DNA of 64,000 nt, from assembly GCF_900167455.1 (NCBI RefSeq), contig NZ_FUWJ01000003.1:124001-188000 (forward strand). The letters run 5' to 3'. The position numbers and the translations under genes were made by a program. This document shows positions 24,916 through 34,700 of this stretch, one piece after another; within the stretch, counting starts at the first letter, position 1, and each line of letters begins with the position of its first letter. The notes below the pieces were generated by a model that was not told where the DNA came from, searched no databases, and was given only the letters and a program-made list of their open reading frames with translations. This DNA is from Enhydrobacter aerosaccus. GTDB lineage: Bacteria; Pseudomonadota; Alphaproteobacteria; Reyranellales; Reyranellaceae.

Positions 24916-25941
24916 ATGCACAGATTCCTTCTGGCGACAATGATCTGCTTGTCCCTGCTTGCCCCATCGGGCTACGCGCTGGCCGGCAAGGATCTCGACA
25001 CCGTGCAGGCCCGCGGCACGCTGATCTGCGGCGTGGCGGCGGGCGGTTTGGCCGGCTTCATGATGGTCGACAACGAAGGCAAGTGGCGAGGCATCGACGT
25101 CGATGTCTGCCGCGCGGTCGCCGCCGCCCTGTTCGGCGATTCGGAGAAGGTCAAGTACGTGCCGCTGTCGGCCCAGCATCGCTTCACGGCCCTGCAGTCC
25201 GGCGAGGTCGACGTGCTTTCGAACAACACGACCTGGACCCTGACACGCGACACCGCGCTCGGCCTCGATTTCACGGGCATCACCTACTACGACGGCCAGG
25301 GCTTCATGGTGCCCAAGAAGCTCGGGGTGAAGAGCGCCCGGGAGTTGAACGGCGCCACCATCTGCGTGCCGTCGGGAAGCACGACCGAGCTCAATATCGC
25401 CGATTATTTCCGCGCCATGAAGATGACCTTCAAGCCGGTCATCTTCGAGGATATCGACCAGATCCGCGCCGCTTTCTTCGCAGGGCGTTGCGACGTCTAT
25501 ACCGGCGACCGCGCCCGCCTCTACAGCACGCGCGCCGCCAATAGCGCCAATCCCGACGACTACGAGATCCTGCCCGAGATCATTTCCAAGGAGCCGCTGG
25601 GACCGGCCGTGCGTCACGGCGACAACCAGTTCGCCGACATCGTCAAATGGGCCCAGTACGCCATGATCGAGGCCGAGGAGTACGGCATCACATCGAACAA
25701 CGTCGACGAGATGCTGAAGAGCGACAATCCCACCGTGAAGCGCCTGCTCGGCGTCACCCCCGGCATGGGCAAGGCGCTCGGCGTCGACGAGCGGTGGGTC
25801 TACAACATCGTCAAGCAGGTCGGGAACTACGGCGAGGCCTTCGACCGCAACCTGGGCGCCGGCAGCGCGCTCAAGGTCGATCGCGGCCTCAATAGGCTGT
25901 GGAGCCAGGGCGGTCTGCAATACGCACCGCCAATCCGGTGA
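24916..25941 (+). CDS. aapJ: General L-amino-acid ABC transporter binding protein, AapJ-like
   Basis: 341 residues from ATG 24916 with GGAGAGGAG upstream. A Sec signal (FLLATMICLSLLAPSGYALA) is followed by the AapJ pattern: TVQARGTLICGVAAG, GIDVDVCRAVAAALFG, NNTTWTLTRD, TICVPSGSTTELN and the C-terminal WVYNIVKQVGNYGEAFDRN. Full length. AapJ normally heads an aapJQMP operon, but no permease or ATPase genes follow here; a lysR gene converges immediately. It would have to work with permeases encoded elsewhere. Confidence 0.92.
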   Translation: MHRFLLATMICLSLLAPSGYALAGKDLDTVQARGTLICGVAAGGLAGFMMVDNEGKWRGIDVDVCRAVAAALFGDSEKVKYVPLSAQHRFTALQSGEVDVLSNNTTWTLTRDTALGLDFTGITYYDGQGFMVPKKLGVKSARELNGATICVPSGSTTELNIADYFRAMKMTFKPVIFEDIDQIRAAFFAGRCDVYTGDRARLYSTRAANSANPDDYEILPEIISKEPLGPAVRHGDNQFADIVKWAQYAMIEAEEYGITSNNVDEMLKSDNPTVKRLLGVTPGMGKALGVDERWVYNIVKQVGNYGEAFDRNLGAGSALKVDRGLNRLWSQGGLQYAPPIR

Positions 25942-25965
25942 AGGCCAGCGACGCGCCTTAACCGA

Positions 25966-26904
25966 TCACGCGACCTGTCGCGGTCTTCCGACCGTCGCCT
26001 TGGCCTCGGCTGCCACCCAGGCGGCGAAGCAAGCGACGCGCTCGTCGCTGCCGAGAGCCGCTGGCGAGCGCACGACATGAACCTTGCTCGATGCCATCTC
26101 CCAGCTCGGGGGAAGGACCCGGACGAGGCGCCCGTCCGCCAGCGCGTCATGCACCAGCAGCGAGCGCGCGAGCACCACGCCAGCACCCTCCAACGCTGCG
26201 CTGATCGCCGTTCCCAACGTGCCGAACCGCAGTCCCGAGGGCGGCCGCGTCGAGATGCCCAGCCGCTCGAACCACACCGGCCACGACCATTCCGCGCCGC
26301 CGCCACGGCCCGCCGGCCCTTTGTGCAGGAGCGGCAGGCTGGCCAGGGCCTTCGGATCGCGCAGGCTTCTGCCATTCGGCAAGAGGCGCGGGTGGCAGAC
26401 CGGGAATACCCGCTCCTGAAAGAGCATGCGCTGCGTCGAGGTCTGGCGCGCAGCGTCGACCGGCAGCCAGCGGATCTCCACATCGACATCCGGCAACCGC
26501 GTCTGGATCTCGCCTTCGACGATGACCAGTTCGATCTCCATTGCGGGATGAGCGGCCGTGAAGGCCGGCAAGCGACGCACCAGCCAATGGTGGGCCAGCG
26601 CCGGGCCGATGCCGACCCGCAGGCTGGCTGGCGCCATCGCCGCCCGACAACGAGCCCGCAAATCGGCCAATCCATCGAGCAGCTCGGTAAGGCCTGTCGC
26701 CAAGGCCTCGCCGGTGGCGGTCGCGCTCAGTCCCTCGCTCGTTCGATAGAGCAGCGGGGCGCCAATGAACGATTCGAGTCGTCGCAGCCGGTGGCTCACC
26801 GCACTTTGCGTCACGCCGAGTTCGCCCGCCGCCCGCGTCACGCTGCGGTGACGAAGCGCGCTGTCGAAGGCGACCAGGGCATCGAAGGGTGGCAGGCGGC
26901 GCAT
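25966..26904 (-). CDS. LysR-type regulator (GcvA-like)
   Basis: 312 residues from ATG 26904 (MRRLPPFDALVAFDSALRH); in-frame ATGs at 26928 and 26988 are possible but the first would overlap the operator-like palindrome. The helix-turn-helix SVTRAAGELGVTQSAVSHRLRRLE is standard (quoted in parts: VTRAAGELGVTQSAVSHR). The effector domain shows the GcvA-type 'ISAALEGAGVVLARSLLVHD'-like pattern. It diverges from the DHA2 exporter gene and probably controls it. No Shine-Dalgarno is evident. Confidence 0.88.
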   Translation of the reverse strand: MRRLPPFDALVAFDSALRHRSVTRAAGELGVTQSAVSHRLRRLESFIGAPLLYRTSEGLSATATGEALATGLTELLDGLADLRARCRAAMAPASLRVGIGPALAHHWLVRRLPAFTAAHPAMEIELVIVEGEIQTRLPDVDVEIRWLPVDAARQTSTQRMLFQERVFPVCHPRLLPNGRSLRDPKALASLPLLHKGPAGRGGGAEWSWPVWFERLGISTRPPSGLRFGTLGTAISAALEGAGVVLARSLLVHDALADGRLVRVLPPSWEMASSKVHVVRSPAALGSDERVACFAAWVAAEAKATVGRPRQVA

Positions 26905-26913
26905 TACTGCACT

Positions 26914-26928
26914 ATGAACGATATTCAT
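26914..26928. promoter_or_regulatory. LysR-type T-N11-A box
   Basis: ATGAACGATATTCAT is an interrupted palindrome (ATGAA-N5-TTCAT) that contains the T-N11-A form of LysR sites. It lies ten bases upstream of the lysR start and 58 bases upstream of the divergent exporter, the usual place for an autoregulated divergent operator. Confidence 0.5.
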
Positions 26929-26986
26929 GTTGGAGTGAAGCGTTGGCGCTCGGAGCGACCGGCCAGGCCCGGCGACAATCCCCGGC

Positions 26987-28348
26987 ATGAGTCGCTTTCA
27001 TCACACGCCCGCCCTCGCCCTTTCATTCGCCGCCTTTCTCACCCAACTCGACGTAACGGCCGTCGTGGTGGCCATGCCCTCTATCGGCGCGGATCTCGGC
27101 TTCGGCATCGCCGGCTTCGCCTGGGTCATGGACGCCTACAGTCTCGCTTTCACCGGTTTGCTGCTCGCCTCGGGTGCCCTGGCGGATCGGTATGGGCGGA
27201 GGCGCGCCCTTCTCCTGGGCAATGTTGGGTTTGCCCTCGCCTCACTTGCCTGTGCCTTCGCCTGGGACGGCCCGTCCCTATGGCTCGCGCGGGCGCTGCA
27301 AGGCGCGGCGGCAGCCTTTGTCATCACCGGATCGATCTCGCTGATCGCCGGGCTCTATGCCGATGCCGGTCATCGTGCGCGAGCCTTCGCCGTGACCGGT
27401 ATCGTTTCCGGCGTCGCCATGGCGCTGGGGCCGACTCTCGGCGGCGCGGTAGCCTCTGCTTTCGGCTGGCGCTGGATCTTCCTGGCCAATCTGCCGTTCT
27501 GCCTGCTGGCCGGCTGGATGCTGCCCCGGCTCGTGGCAGAAATGCGCCCCGACACCGGCCGGCCGCTCGATCCAACCGGCATCCTGCTGCTGACCCTGGC
27601 CCTCTCGCTGGCGGTCGAGGCACTCCTTCAGGGCAGCAGCATGCCCGTGACGCGCCCCACCACCCTTCTCGGCAGCGCCGTCATCGGGTTGATGTTCGTC
27701 CTGCAGCAACGGCGACAGGCCCAGCCGATCCTCGATCCCGCGTTACTGGCGCGGCCGGCAATGATCGCGAGCGCCACACTGCTGGTCACACTTTCGGTCG
27801 GCTACTGGTCCGTCCTCGTCTACCTGCCGTTGTTCCTGCAAGCCGGTTTTGGATTCTCGGTCGACATGTCGGGGCTCGTTCTCCTGGCCGCGACGCTGCC
27901 GATGCTCGTTCTTCCGCCCGTCGGCGGAAGGCTGGTATCGCATTGGGGATCGCGCTGGCCATTCACCCTCGCGCTTCTGATCGTCGCCGCCGGAGATCTG
28001 GTCCTGGCTGGCGCGGCGACGCATGCCTCTTCGGCCATCGCCTTCGGTCTCGCCCTCACCGGCATGGCGTGCATCGGCATCGGAGCGGCGCTGGCCCATT
28101 CCCAGCTCTCCGGCGCCGTCGTCGCCCTGGCACCGCCGGCCCAAGCCGGCATGGCCTCGGCGCTGACCATCGTCATGCGCCAGGGCGGATTTGCCGTCGG
28201 CATCGCCGCGCTCGGCGCAGCGGTCGGGTCGGACCGTGCGCCGGCCGGATTCGCTCAAACCTTTGCGTTGGCGGCGTGCATCGCCGCGGTCGGTGCTATC
28301 GCCGCCTGGAGTCTGTTGCCCAGGCCCGTGCCGCAGCCGGCGGCATGA
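26987..28348 (+). CDS. MFS drug-efflux transporter, DHA2 (EmrB/QacA) family
   Basis: 453 residues. TQLDVTAVVVAMPSIGADLG and WVMDAYSLAFTGLLLASGALADRYGRRRAL (in part) are signatures of the 14-span DHA2 exporters: motif D1 near TM1 and motif A with ADRYGRRR. Motif C (GVAMALGPTLGGAV) marks it as an exporter. Slightly short for the family (about 450-500). Divergent from a LysR gene. It ends nine bases before the convergent nrdB stop. Confidence 0.88.
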   Translation: MSRFHHTPALALSFAAFLTQLDVTAVVVAMPSIGADLGFGIAGFAWVMDAYSLAFTGLLLASGALADRYGRRRALLLGNVGFALASLACAFAWDGPSLWLARALQGAAAAFVITGSISLIAGLYADAGHRARAFAVTGIVSGVAMALGPTLGGAVASAFGWRWIFLANLPFCLLAGWMLPRLVAEMRPDTGRPLDPTGILLLTLALSLAVEALLQGSSMPVTRPTTLLGSAVIGLMFVLQQRRQAQPILDPALLARPAMIASATLLVTLSVGYWSVLVYLPLFLQAGFGFSVDMSGLVLLAATLPMLVLPPVGGRLVSHWGSRWPFTLALLIVAAGDLVLAGAATHASSAIAFGLALTGMACIGIGAALAHSQLSGAVVALAPPAQAGMASALTIVMRQGGFAVGIAALGAAVGSDRAPAGFAQTFALAACIAAVGAIAAWSLLPRPVPQPAA

Positions 28349-28357
28349 CCTGCCAGC

Positions 28358-29320
28358 CTACGAGAACGCCTCTTCCCAGGTGCCGCGCGTCGAGGCCTTG
28401 GAATACTCGGTGGCGCGGTTCTCGAAGAAGTTGGTGTGCTCGATAGCGTTCAGCATCTGGTCCATCCACGGCAGCGGATTCTTGGCATCCTTGCGGTAGA
28501 TGGGTTGCAGGCCGAGCTGGACCAGGCGGCGGTCGGCGATGAAGCGGATGTAGCGCTTCACGTCGGTCGCTGTCATGCCCTCGATGCCATCGAGTTCAAA
28601 GGCGAGATCGATGAAGGCATCCTCGTGCTCGACGATGGTCGAGCAGGCCACGTAAAGCTCGCGCTGCAGACCCTCGTTCCAGACCTGCGGGTTCTCCTGC
28701 ACGAAGGTGCGGAACAGCTTGACGATCGAGTTGCAGTGCAGCGTCTCGTCGCGCACCGACCACGACACGATCTGCCCCATGCCCTTCATCTTGTTGAAGC
28801 GCGGGAAGTTCATCAGCATGGCGAAGGTGGCGAAGAGCTGCAGGCCCTCGGTGAAGGCGCCGAACACTGCCAGCGTCTTGGCGATGTCCTCCTTGGAGTC
28901 GACGTTGAAGCCCTGCATGTAGTCGTACTTGTCCTTCATCTCCTTGACGGTGAGGAAGGCGGAGTATTCGGTCTCGGGCATGCCGATCGTGTCGAGCAGA
29001 TGGCTGTAGGCGGCGACATGCACCGTCTCCATCGCCGAGAAGGCAGACAGCATCATCTGCACTTCCGTGGGTTTGAACACCCGCGAATAGTGCTTCATGT
29101 AGCAGTTGTTCACCTCGACATCGGCCTGGGTGAAGAAGCGGAAGATCTGCGTCAGCAGATGCCGCTCGCTGTCCGAGAGCTTGTTGCGCCAGTCCTTGAC
29201 GTCGTCGGCCAGCGGCACTTCCTCCGGCAGCCAGTGGATGCGCTGCTGGGTCAGCCACGCATCGTAGGCCCAAGGATAGTGGAACGGCTTGTAGATCGGC
29301 TTGGCGTCGAGAAGGGACAT
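28358..29320 (-). CDS. nrdB: Ribonucleotide reductase class I, beta subunit
   Basis: 320 residues. Metal-site residues are visible: Asp in FTQADVEV, Glu and His in METVHVAAY, Glu in TEGLQLF, and RDETLHCN. The radical Tyr is present four residues after the first-site His (HVAAY), so a stable tyrosyl radical of class Ia type is expected. No ATP-cone is attached. The gene lies 71 bases downstream of nrdA, with a strong hairpin between. It forms with NrdA the aerobic enzyme for making dNTP precursors. Confidence 0.96.
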   Translation of the reverse strand: MSLLDAKPIYKPFHYPWAYDAWLTQQRIHWLPEEVPLADDVKDWRNKLSDSERHLLTQIFRFFTQADVEVNNCYMKHYSRVFKPTEVQMMLSAFSAMETVHVAAYSHLLDTIGMPETEYSAFLTVKEMKDKYDYMQGFNVDSKEDIAKTLAVFGAFTEGLQLFATFAMLMNFPRFNKMKGMGQIVSWSVRDETLHCNSIVKLFRTFVQENPQVWNEGLQRELYVACSTIVEHEDAFIDLAFELDGIEGMTATDVKRYIRFIADRRLVQLGLQPIYRKDAKNPLPWMDQMLNAIEHTNFFENRATEYSKASTRGTWEEAFS

Positions 29321-29354
29321 GGCGCGGAATTCTTCGGCTGGAGCTGTGACGGTA

Positions 29355-29378
29355 ACGGGCTGCCTTTCGGCAGCCCGT
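29355..29378 (-). repeat. Intercistronic hairpin with GAAA tetraloop between nrdA and nrdB
   Basis: On the minus strand a perfect 10-bp stem (ACGGGCTGCC/GGCAGCCCGT) is closed by a GAAA loop, a stable GNRA tetraloop. No T-run follows, so it is more likely an mRNA processing or stability element setting the nrdA:nrdB ratio than a terminator. Confidence 0.6.
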
Positions 29379-29391
29379 CATCGGGGACGCG

Positions 29392-31296
29392 TTACTGGCA
29401 GCTTAGACACTCTTCATAGTCGTTGTTATTGGCCCCACCGGCCGGCGGCGTGCCGACCGGCAAGGGCGCGGGGACGTCTACTCTAGGCACGGAGAGAGCT
29501 TGATCGCCGAGCGGCGAGACGACAGCGTCGTTCGAGACGATGTCCGCGCGCTGAATCGACAGCGAGCGGCAGTAATAGAGGCTCTTCACGCCGCGCTTCC
29601 AGGCCATCATGTGGATCTGGTGAAGGTCGCGCTTGTGCACGTCCGCAGGCAGGAAGAGGTTGAGCGACTGGCTCTGGCAGATGAACGGCGCGCGGTCGGC
29701 CGCGTGCTCCACCAGCCAGCGCTGATCGATCTCGAAGGCGGTCTTGAACACGGCCTTCTCGTGATCGTCGAGGCAGTCGAGATGCTGCACCGACCCCTGG
29801 CTGGTCATGACCGAGGTCCAGGTGTCCTCGTCGTTGCGGCCCTTCTGCGCCAGCACCTTTTCCAGGTACGGGTTGCGCACCACGAACGAGCCGGACAGCG
29901 TCTTGTGATTGTAGACGTTGGCCGCCGCCGGTTCGATGCCGGGCGAGGCGCCGCCGCAAATGATCGAGATCGAGGCGGTGGGCGCGATGGCGAGCTTGTT
30001 GGAGAAACGCTCCTGGACGCCGAAATCGGCGGCATCGGGACAGGCACCGCGTTCGGCGGCCAGCATCTTCGATGCCTGGTCGCACTGGGCGCGGATGTGC
30101 TTGAACATCTTCTTGTTCCACACCTTCGCCATCACCGCTTCGATCGGGATGTTGTTCTGCTGCAGGAAGGAGTGGAAGCCCATGACACCGAGGCCGACCG
30201 AACGCTCGCGCATGGCGGCATAGGTGGCACGGGCGAAGTCGCTGCCGGCATTGTCGATGAAGCCCTGCAGCACATTGTCGAGGAAGCGCATCACGTCCTC
30301 GATGAAGGTCGGATGCTCGTGCCACTCGAGATAGGTCTCGAGGTTGAGGGACGAGAGGCAGCACACCGCCGTGCGTTGCTTGCCGTGATGGTCGACGCCG
30401 GTCGGCAGCGTGATCTCGCTGCACAGGTTGGAGGTCTTGACCTCGAGACCCGCGAGCTTGTGGTGCTCCGGCATCGCCTTGTTCACGTGATCGACGAACA
30501 CCAGGTAGGGTTCGCCGGTCTCGATGCGCGCCGTCAGGATGCGGATCCACAGATGGCGAGCCGACACCTTGCGCAGGACGGCGCCGTCCTTGGGACTGGT
30601 CAGCGCCCATTCCTCGTCGGCCTCGACGGCGCGCATGAAGGCGTCGGAGATCAGCAGGCCGTGATGGAGGTTGAGCGCCTTGCGGTTGGGGTCGCCGCCG
30701 GTGGGGCGACGAATCTCGATGAACTCCTCGATCTCGGGATGGTTCACGGGCAGGTAGACCGCGGCCGAGCCGCGACGCAGCGAGCCCTGGGAGATGGCAA
30801 GCGTCAGCGAGTCCATCACGCGGATGAAGGGCACGACACCGGAGGTCTTACCGTTCATGCCGACCTTCTCGCCGATCGAGCGGAGATTGCCCCAGTAGGA
30901 GCCGATGCCGCCACCACGCGCCGCCAGCCAGACATTCTCGTTCCACAGCCCGACGATGCCCTCGAGCGAGTCGTTGGCCTCGTTCAGGAAGCAGGAGATC
31001 GGCAGGCCGCGCGACGTGCCGCCGTTGCTGAGCACGGGGGTCGCGGGCATGAACCAGAGGTTGCTGATGTAATCATACAGCCGCTGGGCATGGGCATCGT
31101 CGTCGGCATAGGCCGAGGCGACGCGCGCAAACATTTCTTGGTAGCTTTCGCCCGGCAGAAGGTACCGGTCGGCCAGGGTGGCCTTGCCGAAGGCCGTCAG
31201 GCGGGCGTCCCGAGAGGAGTCGGTAACAACCCGAGCACCGCTTCGAACTTGAACAACATCAAACACTTGCGGCCCCCATTTTCTTCTTGTCCACAC
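29392..31296 (-). CDS. nrdA: Ribonucleotide reductase class I, alpha (catalytic) subunit without ATP-cone
   Basis: 634 residues if the GTG at 31296 is the start (no ATG in the early frame). Catalytic residues: the redox Cys in LPISCFLN, N-x-C-x-E in SNLCSEITLPTG holding the thiyl Cys, the partner Cys in AVCCLSSLNL and the C-terminal shuttle pair in ECLSCQ. The specificity region is present. At about 635 residues it is shorter than the 760-residue enterobacterial type; the N-terminal ATP-cone that senses dATP is absent. The start codon lies inside an inverted pair of DnaA boxes. A later start around 31266 (GTG) cannot be excluded. Confidence 0.93.
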   Translation of the reverse strand: MWTRRKWGPQVFDVVQVRSGARVVTDSSRDARLTAFGKATLADRYLLPGESYQEMFARVASAYADDDAHAQRLYDYISNLWFMPATPVLSNGGTSRGLPISCFLNEANDSLEGIVGLWNENVWLAARGGGIGSYWGNLRSIGEKVGMNGKTSGVVPFIRVMDSLTLAISQGSLRRGSAAVYLPVNHPEIEEFIEIRRPTGGDPNRKALNLHHGLLISDAFMRAVEADEEWALTSPKDGAVLRKVSARHLWIRILTARIETGEPYLVFVDHVNKAMPEHHKLAGLEVKTSNLCSEITLPTGVDHHGKQRTAVCCLSSLNLETYLEWHEHPTFIEDVMRFLDNVLQGFIDNAGSDFARATYAAMRERSVGLGVMGFHSFLQQNNIPIEAVMAKVWNKKMFKHIRAQCDQASKMLAAERGACPDAADFGVQERFSNKLAIAPTASISIICGGASPGIEPAAANVYNHKTLSGSFVVRNPYLEKVLAQKGRNDEDTWTSVMTSQGSVQHLDCLDDHEKAVFKTAFEIDQRWLVEHAADRAPFICQSQSLNLFLPADVHKRDLHQIHMMAWKRGVKSLYYCRSLSIQRADIVSNDAVVSPLGDQALSVPRVDVPAPLPVGTPPAGGANNNDYEECLSCQ

Positions 31297-31306
31297 CTGT
31301 GGATAA
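31287..31306. promoter_or_regulatory. Inverted pair of DnaA boxes at the nrdA start
   Basis: TTGTCCACA on the plus strand (31287-31295) and a perfect consensus TTATCCACA on the minus strand (31298-31306) face each other across two bases, giving a 20-bp near-perfect palindrome. DnaA control of nrdAB is known in enterobacteria. Here the palindrome spans the assigned GTG start, so either DnaA acts at the transcript start or the true start codon is downstream. Confidence 0.55.
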
Positions 31307-31714
31307 AACAGTTTGTGGAAGACACCTACATCTAGGGACCGGTTGGCCCAGCCCCACTATTCCTTGATGATACGCGTAGCGGCCGCCCTGTCATCGCCAA
31401 TTTTATTCCACTAATGTGAATCTCAGGAATGGTCTCTTAGTGCATTGTTTTGAAATGAAAAAATGACCCTACAGATTCTGATTTCTTGGCCTCGGCAGAC
31501 TCTTCGCAGATGCAGCATGGGAGGAGAACAAAACGCGCTTTCCCGCGGATTCCGTGGGTCCCAAACAGAAAGCCCAGCGAATCAGCCCGGCGGCGTCGGG
31601 CCATAGAGCGAAAGGGCCGATGCGGTGGGCACTTCTGGCCTGCCAAGTCTTCGTCGTCAGATTGTCATGGTGCGGCGTACCATCCAGGCAGCGCCGACAG
31701 CGTAGGAAAGATCG
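31307..31714. other. Divergent intergenic region nrdA / gdh, no gene seen
   Basis: About 410 bases separate the two divergent genes. An AT-rich core at roughly 31400-31490 is the likely promoter area for both. An inverted repeat CACTAA (31409-31414) / TTAGTG (31437-31442) lies within it. I looked for NrdR boxes (paired ACAC-W-type 16-mers) and found none convincing. A 69-codon frame at 31437-31646 (minus) has no ribosome site and unlikely composition. No RNA gene recognised. Confidence 0.5.
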
Positions 31715-34700
31715 ATGGCAACAGTACTCGCACCGAGAATCTACGGCCTGGATGCTATCTGCGCGGCCGCCGCGAGCCAGTCCCAGAGCCAGGGCGCGGC
31801 CGAATTCGCTCGGCGCCTCTATGAGCGCGTGGCGGACAGGGACCTGGCGGCGGCGCCCATGGAGCAGCGCGCGGCCGCCGCTGTCTGCCTTCTGAATTTC
31901 GCGAGGCGGCGCCTGCCCGGGATCGCCAAGGTGCGCGTGTTCAATCCGACCCTGGCCGACCATGGCTTCGAAAGCCGACATACGATCGTTCAGATCGTGA
32001 ACGACGATATGCCGTTCCTGGTCGATTCGATCACCAACGAGCTCAATCGCCGCGAGATCTCGGTCCATCTGCTGGCGCATCCGGTTATGGCGGTGCGGCG
32101 CGATCTCGATGGTGACCTGATCGAAGTGGCGACGGAGGCGGGCGAACGGGCGCGGCCCGAGTCGATGATGCATATCGAGATCGACCGGCAGGCCGAGCCG
32201 GAGGTGCTGGACGAGCTGGCGGCCACGCTTGCCCGCGTGCTCGGCGAGGTGCGGATGGCGGTCGAGGATTGGCCGGCGCTGCGCCGGGCCTGCCTCGATT
32301 CGCTCGAGGACCTGATGGCCGGCAGCGGCACGGCTCACACCGAGCAGGAGGAATTCCTGTGCTGGCTCGAGTCGAATCACTTCACCTTTCTCGGCCATCG
32401 CCGCTATCGCTACGTCGATGACGCGACACATCCCGGTGGCCTCCGCTACGACCTGATCCCGGGCTCGGCGCTCGGCATCCTGCGGCGCGACGAGGTGCAT
32501 CTGTTCGATGCCGGCCTCGGCGGCGGCGAGGCGATGGCGCGCTTCGCGCGCGGCCCGCAGCAGCTCATGATCGTCAAGACCGATCGGCTGTCGCTGGTTC
32601 ATCGCACCGGCGGCATGGACTGCGTGATCGTTAAGACACACGACCCGGATGGCCGCGTGACCGGCGAGCGGCGACTGGTCGGCCTGTTCACCTCGACCGC
32701 CTATCACGCCATGGTGCGTGAAGTGCCGCTACTGCGCGGACGCGTCGACAGCGTGCTGCGGCGCGCCGGCCTCGATCCCAACAGCCACGATGGCAAGGCG
32801 CTGCTGGCCATCCTCGATTCCTATCCGCGCGATGAGCTATTCCAGATCGACGAGGACACGCTCTACAAGCACGCGCTCGGCATCCTGCAGCTGCAGGAAC
32901 GTCGTCGCGTGGCGCTGTTCACGCGACGCGATGCAGTTGGCCGCTTCGCCACGTGCCTGGTCTTCGCGCCGCGCGAGCGCTTCGATGCGGCGTTGAGCGA
33001 GCGCTTCTGCCATCTGCTGCAGGAGGCCTGGCACGGCAAGGTCATCTCCATCACCGGCGCCAGCAGCGACGAGTCGGCGCTGGCCCGCGCGCTCTATACG
33101 CTCAAGCTCGACCGCCCCAATGCGCCCACCCCCGACCTTGTGGCACTCGAACAGGCGCTCGCCGAAGCCGCCACCTCATGGAACGACCGCCTGCGCGCGG
33201 CCCTGCAGGCCAAGCTGGGCGATGCCGAAGGACGCGCCGCGGCGCGCACCTGGCGCGGCTATTTCCCACCGGTGTACCGCGACAGCTTCGACGCAGATCA
33301 TGCCGTGGCCGATATCGAGCCGCTGCAGGCCGCCCTCGCGGGCGCCCCGTTCGGCGTCCGCCTTAATCGCGACCCGGGACTGCCGCCGCATCGGTTCAGC
33401 GTGCGCCTGTTCCATCCCGGCGAGCCGATCGCGCTCTCCGACATCCTGCCGCTGGCCGAGAATCTCGGCCTGCGCGTCCTGAGCGAGGCGCCGTTCCTGC
33501 TGGGCGCGGAGGCGGCGCCAAGCGGCGTGGCGCTGCAGGTGCTGAGCGTGGAGACGGCCGACCAGTCCGCCGTCGATCTCATTGCGGTGGGAGAACGCTT
33601 CGCCGAGACCCTCGACCGCTTGTGGGCGGGGGCCATGGAGAACGATGGCCTCAACCGGTTGGTGCTGGGCGCCGGGCTGGCCTGGCGCGAAGTGGCTCTG
33701 CTGCGCGCCTATGCCAAGTATCTGCGGCAGGCCGGTATCGCCTTCAGCCAGGACTACATGGAGCGGGTCCTCACCGCCTATCCGGCGATCGTGCGCGGGA
33801 TGATTGATCTCTTCCGTGCCCGCCTCGACCCGGCCCTGGGCGAGGCGCGCTCAGACCGTCGCGCCGAGCGCATCGACTCGGTCGAAGCCGCGCTGAGCGG
33901 GGCTGTCGAGGCCGTCGCCACGCTCGACGAGGATCGCATCCTGCGGCGCTTCCTCAATGCCGTGCGTTGCACGCTGCGCACCAACTATTGGCAACGGGAC
34001 ACGGCCGGCGAGGTAAAGGAATGGATCTCCTTCAAGGTCGATAGCCGCGCCATCGACGACCTGCCGGCGCCACGGCCACTGGTCGAGATCTTCGTCTACA
34101 GTCCGCGCATGGAAGGCATCCATCTGCGCGGCGGCCGCGTCGCCCGCGGCGGCATCCGCTGGTCCGATCGCCGCGAGGACTTCCGCACCGAGATTCTCGG
34201 CCTGATGAAAACGCAGATCGTGAAGAACGCCGTGATCGTGCCGACCGGCTCCAAGGGCGGTTTCTACGTCAAGCGGCCGCCCCAGGGTGGCAGCCGCGAG
34301 CAACTGCAGGCAGAAGGCGTCTTCTGCTATCAGACGCTGATACGCGGCCTGCTCGATCTCACGGACAATTACATCGCCGGCGCAGTCAAGCCGCCGCCGC
34401 AGGTCGTGCGCCACGACGGCGACGATCCCTACCTGGTGGTCGCCGCCGACAAGGGCACGGCGACCTTCTCCGACATCGCCAACGCGCTGGCGCGCGATTA
34501 CGGCTTCTGGCTCGACGATGCCTTCGCCTCGGGCGGATCAGCAGGCTACGACCACAAGAAGATGGGCATTACTGCCCGTGGCGCCTGGGAATCGGTGAAG
34601 CGGCACTTCCGGGAGCTCGGCACCGACATCCAGCGCACGCCCTTCACGGTCGCGGGCGTCGGCGACATGTCGGGCGATGTGTTCGGCAACGGCATGTTGC

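Noticed and set aside
31297-31500. NrdR boxes upstream of nrdA
   Set aside because: I looked for paired 16-mers of the ACAC...GTGT kind and found none; only the DnaA-box palindrome is convincing.
31437-31646. 69-codon minus-strand frame in the nrdA/gdh gap
   Set aside because: No ribosome site, composition of random sequence, and it lies in a promoter-like AT-rich region.
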